A DNA stretch of 64,000 bases from Takakia lepidozioides (taxonomy: Eukaryota > Streptophyta > Takakiopsida > Takakiales > Takakiaceae). Of the stretch, positions 52,771 through 62,460 are shown one piece after another; positions within the stretch are counted from its first letter, which is position 1; the number at the start of each line of letters is the position of its first letter. The position numbers were made by a program, and so were the translations under genes. The DNA is taken from positions 56,463,053 through 56,527,052 of the forward strand of contig CM060732.1 in assembly GCA_030704615.1 (NCBI GenBank). Reading direction: 5' to 3'. Under the pieces are notes generated by a model that searched no databases, was not told the DNA's origin, and saw nothing but the letters and a program-made list of their open reading frames with translations.

Positions 52771-53280
52771 ATGGAAGTTGAAGACTCCCACAAGCTGAAA
52801 CCATACTCCACACATGCACTACTTGCTTCCTTAACACCCGAGCTCTTCTTGAACTCCTCAAACCCTGCAACACTTGCAGAACAAGAGCTTCTTCACAAGC
52901 TCTCAAACTTTCAATGATGCTCTTCTTGAAGACCTCCTCTTGTACATAAACACCACAAGACTTTCTTCTTGCAAACCCTGCAACAGCTTGTAACTTAAGA
53001 GCTATCTATCAAGCTCTCTTCCACACACAAGTGTTAACTATGCTAACACCTTGCACTTATAGATGTAAGCAGGTCTTCTTCTAGTGATACGGAAATGGTG
53101 AAAAGAGGAGAAACCATTCTATCACGTTATATAAGTCAAGCCAATGGCACCTTTGCTAAAAGACTCCACCATACAGACCTCACCCACTCTCCATCTCAAG
53201 TACTAGAACGACTTCAATTGGCTCAACTTTTGTTTGACCACATGTTTTTTGAAAGCAGAGGCATAGCCAGTGGGTACTTT
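52771..53280. other. Unique 0.5-kb island inside the hairpin array
   Basis: Non-palindromic sequence with several AAGAAGAGC/CTCTTCTTGAA words, lying between two truncated array units. It could be a later insertion (solo-LTR-like TGTTAGCATAGTTAACACTTG on the minus strand) or the core around which the array grew. No ORF of note and no clear target duplication. Confidence 0.4.
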
Positions 53281-53575
53281 CAGGGCCGAAAATGGCTAAG
53301 TCCCTAGGGTGGCTGGCACCAAAATCGGAAATTCGGCGCCATTTTTTCCAGTTCCGGGCCCAGTCAGATCTGGGACTTAGCCATTTTAGGCCCCGAACTG
53401 GTAAAATGACACTGGGAAAAAAAAAAAAAAAAAAAAAAAACGCCATCGTTCCAGTTCGGGGCCTAAAATGGCTAAGTCCCAGATCTGACTGGCACCAAAA
53501 TCGGAAATTCGGCGCCATTTTTCCAGTTCCGGGCCTAGTCAGATCTGGGACTTAGCCATTTTTGGCAAGTAAATG
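53281..53575. repeat. Terminal unit of array IV
   Basis: Same arms as array IV with an A-run at about 53417-53440, followed by the right end of the MULE. Confidence 0.85.
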
Positions 53576-53679
53576 CAATAAAATGCTGCATTTCAAGTCC
53601 ACTGGTGCCACATTCCAACTTCACATGACCCTATTTCCGTGCCTCCTAACCCTATTTCCGTGGACTTACAATGGTCTGC

Positions 53680-53734
53680 TCATGCTTTTTTTTTTTCCGC
53701 TCATGCTCATGCCGCTCATGAAATAGCAGCCCCC
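53680..53734 (-). repeat. Right terminal repeat with CATGAGC words
   Basis: On the minus strand GGGGGCTGCTATTTCATGAG, then GCGGCATGAGCATGAGCGG, a homopolymer and one more CATGAGC word. It matches 46302-46322 with three mismatches near the tip and 57094-57114 perfectly. Confidence 0.85.
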
Positions 53735-53743
53735 GCCTGCCAC
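53735..53743. repeat. 9-bp target duplication GCCTGCCAC (right)
   Basis: Matches 46293-46301. Confidence 0.93.
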
Positions 53744-54952
53744 AGTGTCTAATACTGCTTCTGTGAATGGCAAAGGGAAAGGATCTTTCTTCGTACAAGC
53801 ATTCAGCTTCTTGTAGTTCACACAAACTCTTAGTTTACCATTCTTCTTGGGAACTATCACAATGGGTGACAACCAAGTTGTATACTCTATTGGGTATATA
53901 AACTTAGCCTCAGCCAACTTCTTGATCTCTTTTCCAACCTTCTGTGCGTAGTTGGGATTCATTCTGTACCTTGTCTGCTTGATTGGTACTGACCCCGGTT
54001 CCAGTTCAATCTTATGCTGACAGATTTCAGGTGGTATCCCTTTTAAATCCTCATAGCTCCAAGCAAATACATCTCTGTATTTGATAAACAAACTCTTAGC
54101 TTCTTCAAAGAATTCTGGCTCCAAATCAGCTCCTACCTTCACCATCCTCGGTTTTTCTTTAGTTCCCACATTCACTTCCCTCACTTGCTCATCAGCTGTT
54201 ATTGTCCAACCAGTCACCACTTCATCCTGTAAACTCACAGTGGCTGGTTCCTCTAGGATTTCCATTTCTCCTTCTTTTTCTTCATAGAAATGTGATGGGT
54301 AACTGCTGGTTTTCTCTTCAATCGGTGTTGTTGACACTACACCACAGCAGATACCCCTTAAACAACTTAGGCCTTCCAGCCTCATCTCTGCAACCTGCTC
54401 CCACTCTGGGTGTGCAGCAAACATGGTAGCTTCTTGCTCCTCATCCAGTCCTCCTCTCCAGTCATACTCTCTGACTCCTCGAGGTCTTCTCGTAGCAGGT
54501 AATCTACTAGATTTCTTTGTGGTAATTTGTATCTCGTGTATCCCATTATGCACGGTTAGTAACTGAGAATTCCAGTCATGAAATACCCTGGCCTGTTTCA
54601 GCCACGGACGTCGCAATAAAAAGGAGTAAGCCTCAATGACTTCATCCATCTTCAACACAGTTACTGTGATCATAAAGATCATCTTCTGTATCTGTATCTT
54701 AACTCCTCTTATTAATCCCAATGGCTGTACACTTCTTTGATCTGCCATTGTTACTGTAAATGGGGCTGGTTTCATGTTACTTAGACCAAGCTTCTTCCTT
54801 AATTGGTCTGTCATGATATTTACTCCAGAACCTCCATCTATCAGTACATCAGTTAGTTCTGTGCTTCCAATTCTCAATTGGATTACTGGCATAGAATCAT
54901 CAAAGTCCATGACTGTTTCTCGCCCTTCCGGCTTCACATTATAACTGGTCAC
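53744..54952 (-). pseudogene. Gypsy copy D: protease and RT N-terminal part
   Basis: From SYNVKPEGRE (54950) through DGGSG of protease to DTVA of RT, where the MULE interrupts. Gag and protease are in one frame here (GRETVMDFDD), as in copy A. RT resumes at 46301. Differences from the complete copy are mostly substitutions. Confidence 0.9.
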
Positions 54953-57093
54953 CTTGCTGTTCAGGTCTGTGTTTCCTGTCTCCTGGGCAATTCGATTGAT
55001 TGCTTGATACAGCTTGTGCCTACATTAAGGTGCCACAGCCAATAGCTGTCCAATGGTAATCTCTGCTTTGGTCTGGCATATTACTTTAGCCAAAGTCTCT
55101 TCATTACTTTGCATGTCTGCATCTTCTTTCTTCCTTTCATCCTCACTCACTTCTTCTTCTCCATCAGAATCAGAGGAATCTGCCACAAGAATATCAGTAC
55201 TCTTCTGCATTTCCCTTATGGTATCTGCCACTTCCTTGTGCAGTTCCTTCTCATCTCTCCAAGCCTCATCATCTTCCGGCATATCACTGCCACCTTCATT
55301 ATCATCTTCTTCCTCTACTACTGGAGGTATTAGTTTGGCTTTACTTCTTGTTACTATCATTGTACTTACTTCTGGTACAACACATGGCCTAACCATATGA
55401 GCTGCCACCACTGGGCCCTCATTCACAGGAGCTCTCATCTCATTCTGGTGTCTAATCGAGAATGAACAGGCTGCCTTGCGATGTCCTGGCTGATTACAAT
55501 AGTAACATAGTTCTTCACCATTGGGTCCTCGCCCTTGGTCTGCTCTTGGATTATTTCTGTAATCCTGATTCCCGGGCTGGTAATTCCCCCTTGGATTACC
55601 CTGATAGTTGCCTCTGGAATTTCCTTGGTAATTCCCTCTTGAATTACCTCTCCCTTCCATGCCATTGTTATAACCACCAGACCTACCATAGTGGTCCTGA
55701 TCATTGTTTCTTCTTGGCTGGGCCTGCACCCGATGCACCCTTACTTGCCAAGGTTCTCTTGCAACTGTCCTTCTGTTGTAGTAACAATTCTCAGTAGAAT
55801 GGTTATCCATTTTACAGATAGTACAGTGTTTCTCCTTCATGTGGCATTCTGTGGTGGTATGGCCTTCATTCTGGCACTTTGCACACCATACACCCTTCCT
55901 CCAATGTGTTGCAGCCTCTGTGGCATACTTCTTCAAGATTTCTTCCAATCTTTTCTCATAGTTATCCCTCTTCAACTTCTCCTTTCTCTTACTCTTCCTT
56001 TTTAGTTCTTGCTCTTCTTCTTCTTCATCTGACTCATCCTCAGAGTCATCATCATCCCTTTTCTCTCTCCTGAGCATTCCCAATTGCTCAATTGTGTTTG
56101 CAATTTCAAATGCCTCCTCCACTGTATTATGGGGTAACATATCCACTTTCTTTTGCAACTCAGGTCTTAGTCCACTCACAAACCAAGTCTTCTGTAACCC
56201 TGGTGCTGGTACTGCAGCCAGCTTTTTCATCATCAATTCCATCTTTTCCATATACTCCTCAACAGTTTCATGCTTCTTTTGCTTTAACTGTTGTAAACTC
56301 CCATACACTTCATCCTCAGTTTTACTTGTCCTGAACCTATTTCGGAATGCTGTATTCAAGCCATTCCAGGTTAGGAAATGATTATCAGGGAATCTTGCAT
56401 ACCATTCACTTGCTTTCTTGATAAGTGAACAAGGAAACAATCTCATCTTGGCATCATCGCCATTCTCATTGTTCACTATACACATGTGCTCAAATTGGCT
56501 AATGTGTACATCGGGATCCCCTTTTCCTGAATATATTGGAAAAGGTGGTTTTGCCCGTGTTGGTTGTAACGCCATCTGTGGCCCTACCTTCTGCCCACTG
56601 ACAGGTGCTCGCACCCTTGCTGGTGCTGGTCCTTCTGGACCTGTTGTTGTTGTGGTGGATATTTCACCAAGTGGTGGCCCTTGAGCACTCCCTGCTACTG
56701 GCCCCACGATATTCACAGTATTCCCAGCTTCAGTTGCAGTACTTCCCACACTCCCTGTCCCCCCAGAGCTAGATCCAGGCAGCCCGCCTGATCCCCTTGA
56801 GCCGACACCTTTGTTGGCCTGTGATCCAAGTGCTCCACTTGATCCAGGTCCAACGGGTTGGGATGTCCTGGTTGTAGTCTCAACCTCAGCTGTTGGGTCT
56901 ACTTCTTCATATTCTTCCTCTTCCAATTTCTTCTCTCTGTTTTCATCCTCCAAGTTCTGCCCTTGGGTTTCTTCTTCACTCATGTAACTCAACTGTAATG
57001 GTGTTGGAGAGTCTGAACTCTCCATTGGCTCTGCCACATCCTCTCCTCCTTCTTCACCTTCCGCTTCAGAAACTGGAGTTCCTGCTTTTGGTG
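54953..57093 (-). pseudogene. gag: Gypsy copy D: gag
   Basis: Gag from the SEAEGEEGGEDVAEP codons to the protease junction, with capsid core and all three CCHC knuckles. A TAA at 55025-55027 replaces TAT (Tyr) in APYCRHR. The first ~110 codons are missing because a second MULE-family element begins at 57094. Confidence 0.9.
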
Positions 57094-57556
57094 GGGGGCT
57101 GCTATTTCATGAGCCATGAGCCATGAGCGGCATGAGCCATGAGCAGAGTCGTAAGTGTGGAAAAAAACATGAGCAGCACTATTTTCCGGAAATGAGTGTC
57201 CGCGGGAATAGGGTTTAGGGTGCCACGGTCATAGGGGGAGAAGGACCTCCCGATGAAGGAGGTTCGGCAATGTTATTTAGAATTATATATTGAAAGGCAA
57301 TGTTTCGCGAATGGTAGGGTGGTACTGCTCTGTACAATGGGGGCCCATTTCAGCCTACCAGCCACTTGCAAAATCCACCCACACTCCCAATCCCAAACGA
57401 AATGAGCAATGACGCATTCTCGGAACGATGGACACAGAATAGAATAAAAAGAGGGCACAATGAGGTTTTTATTGATCCACATGAATTGCATTTGAAGCAC
57501 GTCTACTGTGCTGATTGTGCAATCAAATCTTTAGCCCTGTGCCTACTGAATACAAG

Positions 57557-58392
57557 TCACGTTGTCAATGGGACTTCGACTGCTCTCAGAACTAGCTCAT
57601 GAGTCATGGGGCTCCTCCATGTAAAGTCGATTGCAGCCGTTGTACTGCCCCTAGTGATGTTCACCACAATGTCCTGCCCTTCAATCATACCACCATCGAA
57701 TATGGAAATCTTCACGTTTTCGTCGTCCACACCAATGCGAATGTCCCCATACAATGGAGAAGAGGAGCGCACTCCTTCAGGAGAATAGGTCTCTCCGATG
57801 GAGTCCACCCACGTCCAGTGGCAGCAGTTCCACCGCAACAGCATAGCAGTGCGCCTTCTTCTGCATGGGTGACCGTCGTAGCTGGGAAAATCGGAATCGA
57901 GGATGCGCAGGAGCCACGGACTCCTCAGACCAAGATCGTCACCCCGCTCGAAGGCGTAGGGCCTAGGATATACTCAAAAGCCACCAATGTTTCCACAATC
58001 GAACCAGTATCTTCTCTGTAATCTGTGTACCAGATAACAATGTCTCCCGATGTGGCCGAATACATTGCATAATCGATGCCTCCAAATGGGCAGTCGTCCC
58101 GGTTCCGGAAGCACGACATCCTTGCAAAGGAGGACCTGAGGACGACTTGGATGCAGATGACAATGACCTTGCGGACAGCTACGAAGCCCTTAGATTTTGG
58201 AAATGATGCGAAGCGGAAGAGCAGTCCGGCCTCCAATAATGGAGCATCTGGGTCCCACGTACCCACCGACGGAGGTGGAACGTGTTCATCACGCCGGCGG
58301 TGGATGAACCCATACATCTTTCTCATCAACAAGTTATAGTTTGAGATCTGCCACCGAAGTCCATCCCCCCGGATGGAAATTCGGCGCCGCAT
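57557..58392 (-). pseudogene. Unknown gene, leftward copy of a divergent pair
   Basis: Frames 58392-57925 and 57844-57557 together give about 250 residues related to 58552-59252. Shared landmarks: M-x-C-x-R-x(2)-D-CP...DYAM, SGDIVIW, a W-CC-WTW patch, GDIRI, DGGMIEGQDIVV and a final ELVLRAVEVP. A frameshift separates the parts near 57880-57925. I do not recognise the domain. The start at 58392 lies in the GGCGCC dyad (MRRRISIR is the translated repeat), so the true start is probably further in, near MSCFRNRDD. Possible captured host gene. Confidence 0.5.
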
Positions 58393-58551
58393 TTACATCG
58401 AAGAGGGGATGGACTTCGTCGTGTCCAGTGGCTATCGGCCCACCTGGCAGTGAGTGCCCATAGTTTGCATGGCAGGGTAGGAAACTGAAACGGCTACATT
58501 CATGAAGCAGCCAATCTTCATCGGTCCAGGATCCTGTAGGGGGGAATTTAA

Positions 58552-59252
58552 ATGTGCCCTGGAGTGTTTGTGAGGAATTGCACCGTTAGCTTGAACTTTT
58601 TCCAGCCACCGCGCTGCTCCTCCTCCATCCGGGAGCTGCTGTCATTGAGCATACTCCGCTACTCTTTTTCAAGGATGCCGTGCCGCCGAAATCCAGCCGA
58701 CTGCCCTTATCATGGCCACGATTATGCTATGTTCAAACCAGAATCAGGAGACATCATTGTTTGGCTCTCTGTTTTCACAGACGCTGCTGGAATCAAGCAA
58801 GAGTCTTTGCGCGCAATGGAGTATCTGGAGGGCTATTACCGCTTTGAGCGAGGTGAGGGCGAGGGTCAATGCGGTCCGTGGGTCCTGAAAATTGTTGACC
58901 TCGATATACCAAGCTGGAAAGGGATGCCGGACAGATCACGCATGGCCTCGCTTTGGAGCTGGAACTGCTGCCAGTGGACCAGGGAGGACGGCACCGGGAA
59001 AACTATATACGTGCAGATCACTCCGCTCTTCCAGTGTGTGGAGACATTCGGCTGAGTTGCGAAGACGAATCGCACGGGCACATGAGGCCCACAGTGACCT
59101 TGTCAATGTATGATGGTGGTATCATTGATGGACATGACATTGTCGTCGGCTCCAGCAAGGGCAGCAGAATTACCAAATTGCAGTTTACCTCGAGGTGCCG
59201 AAGCAGTGATGAGCTTGTTTTGAGGGGTATCGAAGTTCCGTCGACTTGGTGA
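58552..59252 (+). pseudogene. Unknown gene, rightward copy of a divergent pair
   Basis: Frame 58552-59055 (MPCRRNPADCPYHGHDYAM, SGDIIVWLSVF, LWSWNCCQWTRED) and frame 58953-59252 (CGDIRLSCEDE, DGGIIDGHDIVV, ELVLRGIEVPSTW) form one protein broken by a frameshift near 59020. Protein similarity to the leftward copy is clear along the whole length, but DNA similarity is low, so the duplication is old or the pair was captured from a gene family. No recognised domain. Confidence 0.5.
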
Positions 59253-59406
59253 AGCCCATGTAGAAGGAGGAAGGGCTTAGTTTTGTCTGCAGTTGGTAAA
59301 TGTGAGACATCATGTCCGATCAATAAACCCATCGTACCTCACTTCTGTATGATTGTGTTTCATTCTGTTGAATAACTGTCGGAATTGGCCCACTGTTTAC
59401 AATTTG

Positions 59407-59906
59407 NNNNNNNNNNNNNNNNNNNNNNNNNNNNNNNNNNNNNNNNNNNNNNNNNNNNNNNNNNNNNNNNNNNNNNNNNNNNNNNNNNNNNNNNNNNNNN
59501 NNNNNNNNNNNNNNNNNNNNNNNNNNNNNNNNNNNNNNNNNNNNNNNNNNNNNNNNNNNNNNNNNNNNNNNNNNNNNNNNNNNNNNNNNNNNNNNNNNNN
59601 NNNNNNNNNNNNNNNNNNNNNNNNNNNNNNNNNNNNNNNNNNNNNNNNNNNNNNNNNNNNNNNNNNNNNNNNNNNNNNNNNNNNNNNNNNNNNNNNNNNN
59701 NNNNNNNNNNNNNNNNNNNNNNNNNNNNNNNNNNNNNNNNNNNNNNNNNNNNNNNNNNNNNNNNNNNNNNNNNNNNNNNNNNNNNNNNNNNNNNNNNNNN
59801 NNNNNNNNNNNNNNNNNNNNNNNNNNNNNNNNNNNNNNNNNNNNNNNNNNNNNNNNNNNNNNNNNNNNNNNNNNNNNNNNNNNNNNNNNNNNNNNNNNNN
59901 NNNNNN
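59407..59906. other. Assembly gap of 500 N
   Basis: Exactly 500 N, a conventional placeholder length. The real distance is unknown. The right end of the second MULE, the 5' end of gypsy copy D and the 3' end of copy E would be expected here. Confidence 0.98.
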
Positions 59907-62460
59907 TGGCTGTAATGATGTACCTGTTCCGTGGATTCGGGCTGGTGGGTTAATCGGTCCAATAAAGTCTAGTCGCCCATTTCTGAATGGTTCCGTAGGC
60001 ATTGTAGGATGCAAGGCCATCTTTCCAGATCTCTGCAAAGTCCTAGCCTCTTACATTCATCACAACTCTGACAATACGTGTGTACTCTTTGAACAAAGTA
60101 GGCCACCAGTAACCTGCGAGTAGTATCTTCCTACTGGTATTCTCTTCTCCAAAGACCTCCACCACTTCCTTTATTTTTTTATGGGGACTTCTCCAGACTT
60201 ATTTACTTCATGGTGGTACAAGCATCGTTTTTAGTACTCCATCAGGTCCTAGCTTATACATTCGATTCTGCTTCCTACCATTGTATAAGGTAAAGCTGTT
60301 GATAGCGTTCTCTTCCGCTGCTTCCTTACCAAACTAGATGGCATGTGGACCATGATAAGGTATATCTTGATTGGCCACTGCCAATCTAAACCATTCATCT
60401 GCACTTCCTTACACCTCCATTACAAATAAACTCGCATCAGGTAACTGAGTCGTCTACTCCGGTGGCGCCTCTCCTGTTGTAGTCGTGACAAATGATCTGC
60501 CACAAGATGCAAACGGCCAGGCTTGTAAACACTTCGAACTCAAACTCATGCAAGATTATTAACCACCACCTCGCTTCCTTCCACTTATCAAAGTTTGTTT
60601 CACCAGATTATCAGAGCCTGGTGATCCACATAAAACATAAACTTTCTCCCAATAGGTAATGCCTGATTTCTTGACTGCATAAATCATTGCCCAGTGCTTC
60701 TCTTTCAGTTGTGCTATAGTTCCTTTCAGCACTGTCATCAACCTGCTAGCATAGTACACAGAGTGAATCTATATTTCCTGTAACATTTTGGGCTAACACC
60801 GCTCCCAACGCTTCTCCTGAGGCATCACAGTGAACATGAAATACTACATGCCAGTGAGGGTTAATCAGCACAGGTGTAGTTGTTACTGACAATGGTAAGT
60901 TCCTCAAAAGCCTGTTGACATTAAGCTGTCCATGCAAACACTGCATCTTTCTTCAGAAGCTTGCTCAATGGTGCTGCTATTTGTGCATACCTTTTGACAA
61001 ATCTTCTGTAATAACTGGTTTGCCCAAGGAATCTCCTTAGACTCTTAACATTCACTGGTGGTGGAGAGGCTTTAATGGCCTCTGTCTTCCTGGGATCCAC
61101 AAGAAGTCCCCTCTTACACACAATGTGTCCCAGAAGCACCCTGAGTTCACACAGAAAGTACACTTCTCTGGATTCAGGCCCAGACCTCTCATCCTGCATC
61201 TGGCCAGACATAACTCTAATTTATGCAAGTGCTCATTCTTAGAGCTGTACACAAACTGAAAATCATCAGAACACATGCATGAAATCACCAGAAGATCAAG
61301 GAAAACAGCTTTCATCAGGATTCTTTCTTTCGTACAAGCATCCAGCTTCTTGTAGTTTTCAACCAAACTCTTAGTTTACCATTCTTCTTGGGAACTATTA
61401 CAATGGGTGACAACCAAGTTGTATACTCTATTGGGTATATAAACTTAGCCTCAGCCAACTTCTTGATCTCTTCTCCAACCTTCTGTGCGTAGTTGGGATT
61501 CATTCTGTACCTTGCCTGTTTGATTGGTACTGACCCTGGTTCCAGTTCAATCTTATGCTGACAGATCTCAGGTGGTATCCCTTTAGATCCTCGTAGCTCC
61601 AAGCAAATACATCTCTGTATTTGATGAACACACTCTTAGCTTCTTCAAAGAATTCTGGCTCCAAATCAGCTCCTACCTTCACCATCCTCGGTTCCTCTTC
61701 AGTTCCCACATTCACTTCTCTCACCTGCTCATCAGCTGTGATTGTCCAACCAGTCACCACTTCATCCTGTAAACTCACAGTGGCTGGTTCCTCTAGGATT
61801 TCCATTTCTCCTTCTCTTTCTTCATAGAAATGTGGGGGTAACTGTTGGTTTCCTCTTCAATTGGTGTTGCTGTCACTACCACAGCAGATACCTCTTAAAC
61901 AACTTAGGCCTTCCAGCCGCATCTCTGCAACCTGCTCCCACTCTGGGTGTGCAGCGAACAGGGTAGCTTCCTGCTCCTCATCCAGTCCTCCCCTCCATCA
62001 TACTCTTTGACCCCTCGAGGTCTTCTCGTAGCAGGTAATCTACTAGATTTCTTTGTGGTAATTTGTATCTCGTGTATCCCATTATGCACGGTTAGTAACT
62101 GAGAATTCCAGTCATGGAATACCCTGGCCTGTTTCAGCCACGGACGTCCCAATAATAAGGAGTAAGCCTCCATGACTTCATCCATCTTCAACACAGTTAC
62201 TGTGATCATAAAGATCATCTTCTATATCTGTATCTTAACTCCTCTTATCAATCCCAATGGCTGTACACTTCTTGATCTTCCATTGTTACTGTAAATGGGG
62301 CTGGTTTCATGTTACTTAGACCAAGCTTCTTTCTTAATTGGTCTGTCATGATATTTACTCCAGAGCCTCCATCTATCAGTACATCAGTTAGTTCTGTGCT
62401 TCCAATTCTCAATTGGATTACTGGCATAGAATCATCAAAGTCCATACTGTTCTCGCCCTT
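59907..62460 (-). pseudogene. Gypsy copy E: protease, RT, RNase H, start of integrase
   Basis: Minus-strand copy with DGGSG (about 62370), the RT region, RNase H and the HHCC region up to the gap. FLDD cannot be read: 61240-61320 has lost about 200 bp of RT and is scrambled. One- or two-base indels occur every 50-100 bp (for example 60585-60600, 60690, 61140, 62270), unlike the other copies, which differ mainly by substitutions. Confidence 0.85.

Larger units (their letters stand above)
46302..53734 (-). mobile_element. Mutator-like (MULE) transposon with hairpin arrays
   Basis: A 7,433-bp insertion in the RT gene of copy D with a perfect 9-bp target duplication. Terminal inverted repeats share TGCTATTTCATGAGC (outer bases GAGGTT left, GGGGGC right), followed on both sides by tandem CATGAGC/CATGAGCGG words. 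A decayed transposase gene reads leftwards (48831 to about 46740). About 4.5 kb between it and the right end consists of palindrome-based tandem arrays. A second member of the family starts at 57094. It is defective because its transposase has stops and a frameshift. Confidence 0.85.
57094..59406. mobile_element. Second MULE-family element, right end in the gap
   Basis: Begins GGGGGCTGCTATTTCATGAG followed by CATGAGC words, as in the ends of 46302-53734, inserted after GGTG in gag of copy D. It carries no transposase in the visible 2.3 kb. Instead it has two divergent copies of an unknown gene (57557-58392 and 58552-59252) around a GGCGCC dyad (58373-58395). The right end and target duplication must lie in the 500-N gap, so the size is unknown. 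CTTTTGGTG (57085-57093) is the expected left target duplication. Confidence 0.65.
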
